Shown: positions 12,195 through 21,081, counted from the stretch's first letter. The stretch is 64,000 nucleotides of DNA from Desulfobulbaceae bacterium (GCA_026988015.1 JALSMA010000034.1:1-64000), one strand, 5' to 3'. Numbers and translations: made by a program. The notes: generated by a model not told the origin, from the letters alone.

Positions 12195-12452
12195 TTAGCC
12201 CTTTTTAACAAAAAAGCTGATATAACCTGACTGCTCTTTTTCTCCAAGATACTCATGTCCAGCACGACTGCACCAACCTGGAAGGTCATTTCTTGAACCG
12301 GGATCTGTACCATCAATCTGAAGAATCTCGCCGGAGGCAAGTTTTCCGATTTCCTTTTTGGTACGAAGAAGAGGCATGGGACAACTTAGTCCTTTTGCAT
12401 CAAGGGTGGCGTTTACAGCGATTCCGTCTTCGGCAACTTTCAAGTCACTCAT
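12195..12452 (-). CDS. tusA: TusA family sulfurtransferase
   Basis: An 85-residue TusA/SirA-fold protein. The hallmark CPMPLL motif follows LDAKGLS near the N-terminus and holds the persulfide-carrying cysteine; a second cysteine lies in PGWCSRAGHE. ATG 12452 is chosen over an upstream in-frame TTG because GGAGG is exactly eight bases before it. It heads a leftward operon with two DsrE-like genes and a 57-residue ORF, and is divergent from a YeeE/YedE-type transporter. This layout points to import or handling of sulfane sulfur or thiosulfate rather than tRNA thiolation, but that is inference. Confidence 0.92.
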   Translation of the reverse strand: MSDLKVAEDGIAVNATLDAKGLSCPMPLLRTKKEIGKLASGEILQIDGTDPGSRNDLPGWCSRAGHEYLGEKEQSGYISFFVKKG

Positions 12453-12794
12453 AGTATTTTCCTCCAAGAAATAGTGTTCGGTAGACTTATAAACATAATT
12501 GTTTGTTTAGTCTGAATAAGTTCTGCCAGTGTGTGTTGAAATACACTAAAAAGATCTCAACAAATCTATACTTTAGGTGTGAGGTTATGTCAAGAGCAAA
12601 GTGAATGACTATTCAAGCAAACAATTGATATCTAATCTACTGTTTTAGCGAGAAAAGTTCTTGTTATTTGTGGCTTAGAAAATGGCCACAATACTTTATG
12701 ATACTTGACAAAAGATGTGGGCAAGGGTAAAGAAAAGTCTGACGGGGATAACAAACCGTTATTAAATATGAGATCATACGGAGGGAGGAGAATT
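12453..12794. promoter_or_regulatory. Divergent tusA / yeeE regulatory region
   Basis: 342 bases between divergent starts, A/T-rich. An imperfect inverted repeat with AGACT/AGTCT ends lies at 12483-12513, close to tusA, and a second with ACACTAAA / TTTAGGTGT arms at 12543-12580. Either could be an operator controlling one or both units. No riboswitch or small gene is evident. Confidence 0.4.
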
Positions 12795-14054
12795 ATGAGT
12801 GAAGAAAGTGTGATGGGAAATAAGATCAAATCACTTTACAAGACGTGTTGTAAATCTGAATGGAATCCTATGTTAACAGGAGTTATTGTAGCGTTTCTGT
12901 CCATCCTGATAATGGCCTGGTGGCGTCCTTGGGGAGCTGTGGGTGCCATTCGAAACTGGGGCGACTGGATCGTTTATGGGTTGAATATCATTATTGGTGC
13001 TGAAGATGGACTTCTTGGTCTTTATGATGAGGCTCCTAAAAGTGCTTTTATCAGCTCAGGTTCAGTTATTGGTATAGGATTTATTGCCGGCGCCTTTATA
13101 TCAGCCTGTCTTGGAAAAGATTTTGCTTTTCGTATTCCACCTTATCGTGAAATGCTTAAGGCTGTTATTGCAGGAATTTTGATGGGAATTGGTGCCACAT
13201 TTGCCGGTGGTTGTAATGTAGGTGGAATGTACAGTGCAATCGGAAATCTTTCCGCCAGTGGCTTCACCATGTGGATAGGCTTGGTGGCTGGGGTTCTTCT
13301 GGGATTGAAACTGCTCTATCTGGAAATGGAACATATATCCTGGGGAGATGGTGGTTCCGGGACCATAAATATTCCTGAAATAGTGCAGAATATTTTGGCA
13401 GCAGTTGCAATAGCGGCTGTTGTCTGGGGTGCTTACACTTATGCTGGAAATGAAGACAGTGATTATATAGCATCACTGGGTGGTATAATAATGATTGCCT
13501 GCGGACTTGGCTATACCATGCAGCGTGGTCGCTGGTGTATGGTACAGGGTTTTCGCGAGCCACACATGACCGGAGACTGTACCCTTGCAAAATCTGTTGC
13601 ACTGTCAATCCTGCTCCTTGCCATTGGTGGTGCTGTGTTGAAGTATAGCGTACCCATTGCCCACGGTGGAGATCCTGTTCTTCATCCTGCAAACTATGTT
13701 CGTGGAACATTTGGCTGGGGTTCTATTGTAGGTGGTTTCATTTTCGGTCTTGGTGCCATGTTGGCTGGTGGTTGTGGTACCGGTACCCTGTGGCGTGTTG
13801 GTGAGGGACAGGTAAAACTTATTATGGTTGTGCCTTTCTTTGCCATTGCCAACTCTTTGATGACCAAATGGTTCCAGAATTTTGGACCTGATGAAATCAA
13901 TCTTGAAAAAGCTGGAAAACTGGGTTCCTATATGTACCTTCCTGATGTTATGGGATATGGGGGTAGTCTGTTGTTAATAGCTTTTATCATGATGGTATGG
14001 TACCTGGTTGTGACCTGGAATGAGGACACCAATAAGTTGATTGTACCCATGTGA
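12795..14054 (+). CDS. YeeE/YedE family (TsuA-like) sulfur-compound transporter
   Basis: A 419-residue polytopic inner-membrane protein with two homologous halves, each carrying the family's glycine-cysteine signature: GGCNVGG in the first half and AGGCGTGTLWRVGEGQ in the second, plus YTMQRGRWCMVQGFREP in the middle. Members such as TsuA import thiosulfate through a pathway of cysteines; others lie beside TusA and DsrE genes. ATG 12795 is chosen because of the very strong GGAGGGAGGAG just upstream. It is divergent from tusA-dsrE-dsrE, which suggests sulfur taken up here is handed to TusA. An intrinsic terminator follows. Confidence 0.9.
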   Translation: MSEESVMGNKIKSLYKTCCKSEWNPMLTGVIVAFLSILIMAWWRPWGAVGAIRNWGDWIVYGLNIIIGAEDGLLGLYDEAPKSAFISSGSVIGIGFIAGAFISACLGKDFAFRIPPYREMLKAVIAGILMGIGATFAGGCNVGGMYSAIGNLSASGFTMWIGLVAGVLLGLKLLYLEMEHISWGDGGSGTINIPEIVQNILAAVAIAAVVWGAYTYAGNEDSDYIASLGGIIMIACGLGYTMQRGRWCMVQGFREPHMTGDCTLAKSVALSILLLAIGGAVLKYSVPIAHGGDPVLHPANYVRGTFGWGSIVGGFIFGLGAMLAGGCGTGTLWRVGEGQVKLIMVVPFFAIANSLMTKWFQNFGPDEINLEKAGKLGSYMYLPDVMGYGGSLLLIAFIMMVWYLVVTWNEDTNKLIVPM

Positions 14055-14107
14055 TAAAGAAAAAATATGTATCCCTGTCGATTGGCATAGGATAGTAAGC
14101 GATTTGG

Positions 14108-14145
14108 AATCGCAGTTTCTTCTGGTAGAAACTGCGATTTTTTTT
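14108..14145 (+). terminator. Intrinsic terminator of yeeE
   Basis: Perfect 13-bp stem, AATCGCAGTTTCT (14108-14120) with AGAAACTGCGATT (14127-14139), 6-base loop, followed by an eight-T run. The loop is followed downstream by about 180 bases with no gene before the formyl-THF cyclo-ligase. Confidence 0.9.
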
Positions 14146-14327
14146 ACCTTGAATCTGTGCCTCGGATATGACTCTTTCTAGAGTCCATCCTGCTTTCAAC
14201 ATTTTTATGACTTCATCAAGTAATGGGTAAAAAATATAACCCGTCTCCCTTCATATTTATTTCAAAAAAAATTCTTCTTTATATATTCTGATTAGACTTT
14301 ATGGCCCACTTCCTATAAAATTGCCTT

Positions 14328-14930
14328 ATGGACCAACAAAAACTCCGTAAAAATATCCTCTTGAAGCGTGATGCACTAAGCATTTCCGTACAGGAAATAA
14401 ACAGTTTTAAGGTCACAACAACTGTTGAAAAACTTCGACAATTTAAGTCTGCTGATACCATTTTAATTTATGTAGACTTTCGTTCTGAGCTAGGTACAAG
14501 AAAGCTGATGGAGTATATTTTAAACCGAGGAAAAACCCTTGTGGTACCGGTAACTCTAGTTAAAGAGAGGGATCTGTTGCCGGTTGCTATCTCTAATCCT
14601 AGCAAAGAACTGATTTCCGGCTATTGTTCGATCCCGGAACCCATTGAATCACTTCGAACCACAGCTGTGGTATCACCAGATGAGATTGATATTATATTTT
14701 TGCCGGGATCTGTTTTTGATGAACGCGGTGGCAGAATGGGCTACGGTGGTGGGTATTATGACAGGTTTGTCTCCCAAAAAGCACCACAGGCTCTGCGGGT
14801 GGGGTTGGCTCATGATATGCAGCTTGTAAAAGAGGCACCGCTTCATAAACATGATGAACTCCTGGATTTTGTGATAACCGAAAAACGAACAATTATTGGA
14901 AAGAGAAAAGAGAGAGAGGCAGATGCGTAA
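14328..14930 (+). CDS. 5-formyltetrahydrofolate cyclo-ligase
   Basis: Converts 5-formyl-THF to 5,10-methenyl-THF using ATP; cytoplasmic folate salvage (YgfA/MTHFS family). At 200 residues the length is standard. The N-terminal RKNILLKRDAL helix supplies the usual basic ATP-binding residues, and the C-terminal Gly-rich loop GYGGGYYDRF lies at residues 138-147. It overlaps the start of the deacetylase-like gene by 8 bases, so the two are likely co-transcribed. I looked for a 6S RNA upstream, as in gamma-proteobacteria, and saw no convincing structure. Confidence 0.93.
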   Translation: MDQQKLRKNILLKRDALSISVQEINSFKVTTTVEKLRQFKSADTILIYVDFRSELGTRKLMEYILNRGKTLVVPVTLVKERDLLPVAISNPSKELISGYCSIPEPIESLRTTAVVSPDEIDIIFLPGSVFDERGGRMGYGGGYYDRFVSQKAPQALRVGLAHDMQLVKEAPLHKHDELLDFVITEKRTIIGKRKEREADA

Positions 14931-15987
14931 AACGGCAATATTCAAAGACCCCCTTTTTCTAGATCATGATCCCGGGTTTGATCACCCGGAATCTCCACGG
15001 CGGCTAAAGGTTATCAATGAGGTACTTGACCGGAAGAACGTCAAAAACCTGTTTTTATATCCAGAATTTTCCCCTGCAACGCACAAAATACTTTCACTGA
15101 CCCACAGTAAAAAACTAATAAACAGGGTGGCGGAGACAGCAGGTAAGATTTTTGATGCCTTGGATCCTGATACAAAAACCTCACCTGACTCGTACGTAGC
15201 TGCAATTCTGGCTGTTGGTGCGATGATTAAAGGGGTTGATCTGCTTGTTGACGGAGAAATAGATAACGGCTTTGCTCTGGTCCGCCCTCCTGGTCACCAT
15301 GCGGAAAAAGACAGGTCTATGGGCTTTTGTCTCTTTAACAATGTTGCGGTGGCTGCAGATTATGCCATATCCCATTGTGGAATGGATCGGGTCATGATCG
15401 TGGATTGGGATCTTCACCATGGTAACGGTACCCAGCGGTCCTTCTATAATACCAACAAGGTGCTATATGTATCAACACATCAGTTCCCCTATTATCCGGG
15501 AACCGGAGATTTACATGAAACAGGAAAGGGTGAAGGGGAGGGATATACGGTAAATATTCCTCTTCCAGGGTATCAGGGTGATCTGGATTATGCCACTATA
15601 TTCAATGAAATTATAATTCCAGTCGGCAGGGAATATGATCCTGATCTTATATTGATTTCATGCGGTTTTGATATCTACAAAGGTGACCCGCTTGGTGCTA
15701 TGGAGGTAACTGCAGGTGGTTTTGCCTGTTTGACGAGACAGATGGTTGGTTTGGCTGATGAGGTTTGTGGGGGAAAGATCCTGGTAACTCTGGAGGGTGG
15801 TTATGACTTAACCGGGCAGCGTGAAGGGGCCATGGCCGTTTTATCTGAGCTCCTTGGAGAAAAACTTGATACTGGTTACCCTGCCAATTTTGATGAAAAA
15901 CTCTTAAAAACGCTTATCATGGAAAAATCAGTGCATCCTGCTATTGATCAGGCACGGAATGTTGCAAAAAGATATTGGAAACTGTAA
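14923..15987 (+). CDS. Histone deacetylase family protein (acetoin utilisation AcuC-like)
   Basis: A 354-residue Zn-dependent deacetylase of the arginase/HDAC fold. Landmark motifs from ATG 14923: RPPGHHAE (His125, His126) for the charge relay, GFCLFNNVAVAA, the Zn-binding VDWDLHHGNGTQ (Asp163, His165), YPGTGDLHE, GFDIYKGDPLG (second Zn aspartate) and LEGGYDL. Bacterial members deacetylate acetylpolyamines, acetoin-pathway enzymes or acetylated lysines; the substrate here is not known. ATG 14923 is preferred over an earlier TTG because it follows a purine-rich AGAGAGAGG stretch. It overlaps the previous gene by 8 bases. Confidence 0.92.
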   Translation: MRKTAIFKDPLFLDHDPGFDHPESPRRLKVINEVLDRKNVKNLFLYPEFSPATHKILSLTHSKKLINRVAETAGKIFDALDPDTKTSPDSYVAAILAVGAMIKGVDLLVDGEIDNGFALVRPPGHHAEKDRSMGFCLFNNVAVAADYAISHCGMDRVMIVDWDLHHGNGTQRSFYNTNKVLYVSTHQFPYYPGTGDLHETGKGEGEGYTVNIPLPGYQGDLDYATIFNEIIIPVGREYDPDLILISCGFDIYKGDPLGAMEVTAGGFACLTRQMVGLADEVCGGKILVTLEGGYDLTGQREGAMAVLSELLGEKLDTGYPANFDEKLLKTLIMEKSVHPAIDQARNVAKRYWKL

Positions 15988-16165
15988 AATTCTTCTTATC
16001 AAAACCTGATCTATTTACAATGTTGCTCCACTGAGCTGTAAAGTCCAGTTATTTAGATTTTTTCAAAAATATCTTATTGTGAATTTTGTAGTTGTATTTC
16101 AGTATTTTATTAAAAAAACTCCTTACAAAGCCGTCACGGATTCATGAGTTTAATTGATGTTAGTT

Positions 16166-16195
16166 AACTACCTCTGCTTTGGGCAGTGAGTAGTT
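16166..16195 (+). promoter_or_regulatory. Hairpin abutting the ribosome-binding site of the HD-GYP gene
   Basis: AACTAC (16166-16171) and CTGC (16174-16177) pair with GCAG (16183-16186) and GTAGTT (16190-16195), with a small internal loop and a TTTGG apical loop. The 3' arm ends immediately before the GAGGAAAAGG Shine-Dalgarno stretch (16196-16205) and the weak TTG start, so folding could influence translation. Short stem; modest evidence. Confidence 0.3.
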
Positions 16196-16209
16196 GAGGA
16201 AAAGGTATT

Positions 16210-17319
16210 TTGGAGACAACACGGGCAAAAATTCTGGTTGCAGATGACGACAACATAGTTCGTGTCACTGTGTCGAAAATACTCGAGATGTTCGGTTATG
16301 AGGTTGTTTCCGTAACAGATGGGATGTATGTCGTTGAAAACATAGACAACAGTTACGATGTTATCCTACTTGACATCAATATGCCGATAATGGATGGATT
16401 TGAAACCATAGAGGCTTTAAATAACCTGAATTATGATATTCCGGTTATCTTTCTAACAGGTGCAGGTTCCATGGATTATGCTGTAAAAGCCATCAATCAC
16501 GGCGCCTATGACTTTTTAACAAAACCCATTGAAGATCTTGACATTTTTAATGTGAAAATTCGGAGGGCCGTTGAAAAGCGGATGTTTATCCGTCGGGAAG
16601 AACAATACAAGCGGGAGCTTGAAAAGGACGTTCGAGCTAAGACTTCTGAACTTGAGAAGACCAATAAACTGTTACTCATGTATAGTAACAGCCTTGAGAA
16701 TGCAACAGTTCAGTTGATGTCCAGCCTCCAGAATGCCATGGAGGAAAAAGATTTTTACACAGCAGGGCACACCATGCGTGTCACAGAGTATGCTGTACTC
16801 CTGGGCCTTGCCATGAGTCTTCCTGAGAACGATATTGTTGTGTTAAGACGAGCTGCTCAGTTTCATGATATTGGTAAACTGGTAATAGACCTCACCTGTA
16901 TCCAAAAACCGGGAAAGCTGACAGATGAAGAGTGGGCTCTGATCAGAAAACACCCTGTTGTCGGAGCGAATATCATCAAGCCTCTGGGGTTTATGGAACG
17001 GGAACATTTCATAATTCGTCATCACCATGAGCGGATGGATGGTAAAGGGTATCCGGACGGACTTGGTGGTGATGAGCTTGATCTTTTGACGAAGATACTG
17101 ATCGTGGTAGACAGCTATGATGCCATGACCTCCAGGAGAAATTATCGTCGCAATATGGATATGAAAGAGGCTGTGGGAGAGCTTAACAACTGTGCCGGAA
17201 AACACTTTGATAAGGAATGTGTTGAGGCATTTAGCGAGGCTATTGTGGACTTTACCTCCACAACAGATGTTTTTTCAAGGGAGTATCTGGACAATTTCAC
17301 CATAGACCGGGAAAACTAA
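16210..17319 (+). CDS. Response regulator with HD-GYP cyclic-di-GMP phosphodiesterase domain
   Basis: A 369-residue RpfG-like regulator. The receiver domain occupies residues 1-120, with acidic residues at 12-14 and the phospho-acceptor Asp55 in LLDINMP, and Lys105 in FLTKP. A coiled-coil linker (about 125-160) joins it to the HD-GYP domain, which has HTMRVTEYA (His187), FHDIGK (His219-Asp220), HHHERMDGKGYPDGL (residues 271-285) and DSYDAMTSRR. All catalytic residues are present, so it should hydrolyse c-di-GMP. It starts at TTG 16210 behind GAGGAAAAGG. No partner histidine kinase is adjacent. Confidence 0.93.
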   Translation: METTRAKILVADDDNIVRVTVSKILEMFGYEVVSVTDGMYVVENIDNSYDVILLDINMPIMDGFETIEALNNLNYDIPVIFLTGAGSMDYAVKAINHGAYDFLTKPIEDLDIFNVKIRRAVEKRMFIRREEQYKRELEKDVRAKTSELEKTNKLLLMYSNSLENATVQLMSSLQNAMEEKDFYTAGHTMRVTEYAVLLGLAMSLPENDIVVLRRAAQFHDIGKLVIDLTCIQKPGKLTDEEWALIRKHPVVGANIIKPLGFMEREHFIIRHHHERMDGKGYPDGLGGDELDLLTKILIVVDSYDAMTSRRNYRRNMDMKEAVGELNNCAGKHFDKECVEAFSEAIVDFTSTTDVFSREYLDNFTIDREN

Positions 17320-17367
17320 TAGGTATGTATCCTTGGAGTGAATATTTAATAAAAAAACTTAAAAACA

Positions 17368-17652
17368 ATGAAGATATCACGTAAAGAAGTAGAACATGTC
17401 GCGAGCCTTGCCAGGTTGAACATGAGTGAGAAGGAGCTGGAAAGAATGACCGGCCAGCTTGATACCATACTCTCTTATGTGGATAAACTCGATGAGCTTG
17501 AAACCACCGGAGTTACTCCTACCACTCATGCGTTTTCCATAAACAATGCCTTTCGAGAAGATGAAGTGCAGGAATCCCTTTCCGTGAAAGAAGCCCTTGC
17601 CAATGGTCCAAATGAGAATGGAGAAGCATTTGTGGTTCCCAGAATTATTTAG
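17368..17652 (+). CDS. gatC: Asp-tRNA(Asn)/Glu-tRNA(Gln) amidotransferase subunit C
   Basis: Small 94-residue subunit that clamps GatA and GatB in the tRNA-dependent amidotransferase. The sequence has the family pattern: ISRKEVEHVASLARLNMSE at the N-terminus, the LDELETTGVTPTTH middle segment and an FREDEV...ANGPNENGEAFVVPRII tail. It precedes gatA by 139 bases; gatB is not in the window. A short GAACC/GGTTC hairpin with a T-run lies just ahead of gatA and may modulate the ratio of the two products. Confidence 0.95.
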   Translation: MKISRKEVEHVASLARLNMSEKELERMTGQLDTILSYVDKLDELETTGVTPTTHAFSINNAFREDEVQESLSVKEALANGPNENGEAFVVPRII

Positions 17653-17750
17653 TTCCATGGAGTGACTCACGGTATTACAGGTTTACAGATACTGAAAGGT
17701 AATCTGTCGCGGCAGTTTTCTCTCAGTGGCTGAAATATAATAGATTTCCT

Positions 17751-17774
17751 GAACCTTTTTATGGTTCTTTTTTT
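17751..17774 (+). terminator. Weak terminator/attenuator between gatC and gatA
   Basis: GAACC (17751-17755) pairs with GGTTC (17763-17767) over a 7-base loop and is followed by seven or more T residues. The stem is only five pairs, so termination would be partial at most. It lies 18 bases ahead of the gatA start. Confidence 0.35.
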
Positions 17775-17791
17775 ATTTTGAGGCGTTAGTA

Positions 17792-19249
17792 ATGAATCCC
17801 TACGAATTAACAATTAGCCAGGCAAGAACGGCGCTTGACAACAAAGAACTGTCTTCCCGTGAATTGACCAGTAGTTGTCTGGAACGAATAAGAAGTGTTG
17901 ATGATACTGTTCACTCCTTTATTTCTGTTACTGAAAAAAAGGCTCTGCAGCAGGCTGACGCTGCAGACAAAGAGATTGCTCAGGGAACACCTGCTCCACT
18001 CTGCGGAATTCCCTTTTCCCTGAAGGACCTTCTCTGTACCCGGGGCGTGACCACAACCTGTGGTTCAAAAATTCTGGAAAACTTTGTTCCTCCTTATGAT
18101 GCCACTGTGGTGGAGAAACTGAAGGGTCAAGGTGCTGTTATTGTAGGTAAGGTTGCCATGGATGAGTTTGCGATGGGATCAACCTCGGAAAACTGTGCCT
18201 TTACTATCCCTGAAAATCCATGGAAACCTGGTTTTGTTGCCGGGGGATCATCTGGGGGATCGGCTACTTCTGTGGCTGCCATGGAGTGTCTTGCTTCCCT
18301 GGGGTCAGATACGGGTGGTTCCATCAGGCAGCCCGCATCGCTCTGTGGTGTTGTGGGGCTGAAACCAACCTATGGTAGAGTATCCCGTTATGGTCTGGTG
18401 GCCTTTGCCTCATCGTTGGATCAGATAGGACCACTTACCCGTGATGTAACAGATTCGGCCATGATGATGAATGGGATATCCGGATATGACAAGCGGGATT
18501 CTACTTCGGTAAAACAGGATATCCCTGATTTTACTAAGGCACTGAGTGAGGGAATGAAAGGGGTGCGGGTGGGAATTCCCAGTGAGTATTTTGGTGAAGG
18601 TCTGAACAATGAAGTTGCCACCGTGGTTGAGAGCGCCATACAGTCATTGAGGGACGCAGGTGCGGAGATCGTGGAAGTTTCCCTGCCCCATACCGAGTAT
18701 TGTGTAGCGGTATATTATCTGATCGCTTCAGCTGAGGCCAGTTCCAACCTTGCCCGTTATGATGGTGTTGTCTATGGCTATCGGGATCAGAATGCGGAAT
18801 CGCTCATTGATATGTACCGGGAAACGCGCTCCAATGGTTTTGGAGATGAGGTTAAGAGGCGCATCCTCATTGGTACCTATGCCCTGTCCTCTGGATATTA
18901 TGATGCTTATTATAAAAAAGCCTCCCAGGTACGAACTCTGATCCTCAATGATTTCCGAAATGCTTATGAGTCCTGTGATTTGATTATTTCTCCGGTGACC
19001 CCCACCCCTGCTTGGAAGCGTGGAGCACATGCTGGTGATCCACTTGCCATGTATCTCTCTGATGTTTTGACTATTTCTGCGAACCTGGCTGGTATCCCTG
19101 GATTATCGGTTCCCGGTGGCTTCAGTAATGATGGGCTTCCCATCGGTATTCAATTGCAGGGACCTCATTTTCAGGAGGAAGTGTTGTTGAAAGCTGCATA
19201 CAATCTGGAACTTGCCACAGAGTTGGGTAACAGATGTCCCGATATTTGA
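17792..19249 (+). CDS. gatA: Asp-tRNA(Asn)/Glu-tRNA(Gln) amidotransferase subunit A
   Basis: Amidase-signature subunit that releases ammonia from glutamine for conversion of Glu-tRNA(Gln) to Gln-tRNA(Gln). The catalytic triad is intact: Lys78 (SLKDL), Ser153 in GGSSGGSA and the nucleophile Ser177 in TGGSIRQP, at nearly the same positions as in characterised GatA proteins. Length of 485 is normal. GAGGCG precedes ATG 17792. The pathway implies that this organism makes Gln-tRNA and/or Asn-tRNA indirectly. The hisC gene follows with its start 37 bases beyond the gatA stop. Confidence 0.97.
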   Translation: MNPYELTISQARTALDNKELSSRELTSSCLERIRSVDDTVHSFISVTEKKALQQADAADKEIAQGTPAPLCGIPFSLKDLLCTRGVTTTCGSKILENFVPPYDATVVEKLKGQGAVIVGKVAMDEFAMGSTSENCAFTIPENPWKPGFVAGGSSGGSATSVAAMECLASLGSDTGGSIRQPASLCGVVGLKPTYGRVSRYGLVAFASSLDQIGPLTRDVTDSAMMMNGISGYDKRDSTSVKQDIPDFTKALSEGMKGVRVGIPSEYFGEGLNNEVATVVESAIQSLRDAGAEIVEVSLPHTEYCVAVYYLIASAEASSNLARYDGVVYGYRDQNAESLIDMYRETRSNGFGDEVKRRILIGTYALSSGYYDAYYKKASQVRTLILNDFRNAYESCDLIISPVTPTPAWKRGAHAGDPLAMYLSDVLTISANLAGIPGLSVPGGFSNDGLPIGIQLQGPHFQEEVLLKAAYNLELATELGNRCPDI

Positions 19250-19286
19250 TAAGAGGGAAGGTTCCCTTGTAACGGAGGAAAACATA

Positions 19287-20402
19287 GTGAAGGCACAGGT
19301 TCCAGATTATATTAGATCCATTGTTCCTTACCCCCCTGGAAAACCCATCGAAGAACTGGAGCGGGAATATGGGGTCAGGAACTCCATAAAACTTGCATCC
19401 AATGAAAATGCCTGGGGGGCATCTCCAAAGGCTGTGCAGGCTATCAGTGGAGCTCTGAACAATTTGCACAGGTATCCTGATGGGTCAAATTATTATCTGG
19501 TGCAGATCATTGCTGAAAAAATGGGATTTTCACCGGAAGAGGTGGTTGTTGGAAATGGCTCTGATGATATCATTGAGTTTCTGGTAAAGGCTTATGTGGA
19601 AAAGGGAGATGAGGTGATAACAAGCCACCCGTCCTTCCTTATGTACCAGAAAGTGGTTCAGGTACGGGGAGGGCTGAACAGGATATTTCCCCTCAAAGGG
19701 ATGCACCATGATCTTGAGGCTATTCTCGGGGCAGTCACCGATAAAACCCGCCTCATCTTTCTTGATAACCCCAATAATCCTACAGCCACTGCAATTTCAC
19801 CGGGTGATCTTTACACCTTTCTCAGCGAAGTGCCGGAAGAGGTTATTGTGGTACTTGATGAGGCTTATCGTGATTTTATGGATGCTGAGGTACAGGTGGA
19901 TGTGTATTCCCTTATTCAAAATTCAAAGAGACGTTGTGGGGTTGTGGCTCTGCGTACTTTTTCAAAGGCATATGGGTTGGCGGGTATCCGGGTTGGATAT
20001 GGTCTGATGAGTGCTGAGATTGCAGGTTATCTGCACCGGGTACGACAGCCTTTCAATGTGAACCAGCTTGCCCAGGTAGCTGCAATAGCCGCTCTGAACG
20101 ACACTGAGTTTTATGAGCAGACCCTGCAGAAAACCAGGAAGGGTATGGAATGGTTGCAGCAGGAGGTTGAAAAACTCGGGTGTGGTGCTTATGCTTCGCA
20201 GACCAATTTTTTTCTTATTGATGTTAAAGGGGATGCTGCTGCTCTCTATGAAGCCATGCTTCATAAGGGGGTTATTATCAGGTCCATGAAGGCCTATGGC
20301 TATACCAATGTGATACGTGTAACTGTGGGAACCACAGAGGAAAATAGTCGCTTTGTTTCAACACTTGGTGATTGTCTTTTGGAGCTGGGTTATGTCTCCT
20401 AA
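19287..20402 (+). CDS. hisC: Histidinol-phosphate aminotransferase
   Basis: PLP-dependent class I/II aminotransferase of histidine biosynthesis. From GTG 19287 the protein is 371 residues, with LASNENAWG and YPDGS near the N-terminus, DNPNNPTA for the cofactor, and the PLP lysine at about 227 in TFSKAYGLAG, followed by IRVGYG. The frame is open upstream into gatA, but the GTG is chosen because GGAGG lies eight bases before it and the resulting N-terminus (KAQVPDYIRSIVPYPPGKP) fits the family. The cmk start lies 11 bases inside the 3' end. No other his genes are nearby, so an aromatic aminotransferase role is a minor alternative. Confidence 0.92.
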   Translation: MKAQVPDYIRSIVPYPPGKPIEELEREYGVRNSIKLASNENAWGASPKAVQAISGALNNLHRYPDGSNYYLVQIIAEKMGFSPEEVVVGNGSDDIIEFLVKAYVEKGDEVITSHPSFLMYQKVVQVRGGLNRIFPLKGMHHDLEAILGAVTDKTRLIFLDNPNNPTATAISPGDLYTFLSEVPEEVIVVLDEAYRDFMDAEVQVDVYSLIQNSKRRCGVVALRTFSKAYGLAGIRVGYGLMSAEIAGYLHRVRQPFNVNQLAQVAAIAALNDTEFYEQTLQKTRKGMEWLQQEVEKLGCGAYASQTNFFLIDVKGDAAALYEAMLHKGVIIRSMKAYGYTNVIRVTVGTTEENSRFVSTLGDCLLELGYVS

Positions 20403-21081
20403 GCAGAAGATAGTTACAATTGATGGTCCCTCGGGGGTGGGAAAGTCCACAATCAGCCGTAAGGTTGCAGCCAGTCTTTCGTTTACCTACCTTGATACCG
20501 GGGCAATGTACCGGGCCGTCGGGTTGAAGTTGAAGGAGAATGGTATTGATCTTTCTGATGATTTTGCTGTGCGCAGCTGTCTGGCTGACACTTCGCTGGA
20601 ACTTCTGCCGCCGGCAGAAGGATGTGATGATGTTGGGGTTATCCTTGATGGCCGTAATGTAAGTGATCTTATTCGCAGCCCGGAGATGGCCATGGTGGCA
20701 TCTGGGGCATCGGCTGTACCAGCCGTGCGGGAGAAGTTGACTTTGATGCAGCAGCAGATAGGAAGGGCTGGTTGCATTGTTGCCGAGGGAAGAGATACCG
20801 GAACTGTGGTCTTTCCGAATGCTGCCTGGAAATTTTACCTGGATGCTGACCCGGAAGTGCGAATGAAAAGGCGAGCCGATCAATTGCGTGCTAATGGGAA
20901 GGCAGTGGATGAGGCGGAGTTACTGGCGATGATTATCAAACGTGATCATGATGATAAAAATCGCAACGTGGCACCACTTGCCAAGGCGGAGGGTGCCCAT
21001 GTTATAGACACCGGGGTGTTAAGTATTGAGGGAGTGACAGAAACCATGTTGACTGTTATTGGCCGTCAGTACGGGGAGTGA
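20392..21081 (+). CDS. cmk: Cytidylate kinase
   Basis: Phosphorylates CMP and dCMP to the diphosphates; cytoplasmic. The 229-residue protein has the P-loop GPSGVGKST at residues 12-20, YLDTGAMYRAVG, the GRDTGTVVFP motif and RRADQLR in the lid. ATG 20392 is chosen (MSPKQKIVTIDG) because GGAG precedes it at 7 bases; the frame is open further upstream inside hisC. It overlaps the end of hisC and closes the gatC-gatA-hisC-cmk run, ending at a bidirectional terminator. Confidence 0.96.
   Translation: MSPKQKIVTIDGPSGVGKSTISRKVAASLSFTYLDTGAMYRAVGLKLKENGIDLSDDFAVRSCLADTSLELLPPAEGCDDVGVILDGRNVSDLIRSPEMAMVASGASAVPAVREKLTLMQQQIGRAGCIVAEGRDTGTVVFPNAAWKFYLDADPEVRMKRRADQLRANGKAVDEAELLAMIIKRDHDDKNRNVAPLAKAEGAHVIDTGVLSIEGVTETMLTVIGRQYGE

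Noticed and set aside
14146-14250. Leftward peptide resembling YPLLDEVIKMLKAGW, perhaps a gene remnant upstream of the formyl-THF cyclo-ligase
   Set aside because: Bounded by a stop, no ribosome site, and runs into the yeeE terminator and an antisense frame; not enough to call a gene or pseudogene.
14146-14327. 6S RNA upstream of the formyl-THF cyclo-ligase
   Set aside because: The synteny known in gamma-proteobacteria prompted a look, but no long interrupted duplex with a central bubble is visible.
15988-16209. Cyclic-di-GMP riboswitch ahead of the HD-GYP gene
   Set aside because: None of the conserved GEMM core blocks are present; only a short hairpin next to the ribosome site.
19212-19286. 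hisC start inside gatA
   Set aside because: The frame is open, but GTG 19287 has an ideal GGAGG and gives the normal family N-terminus.
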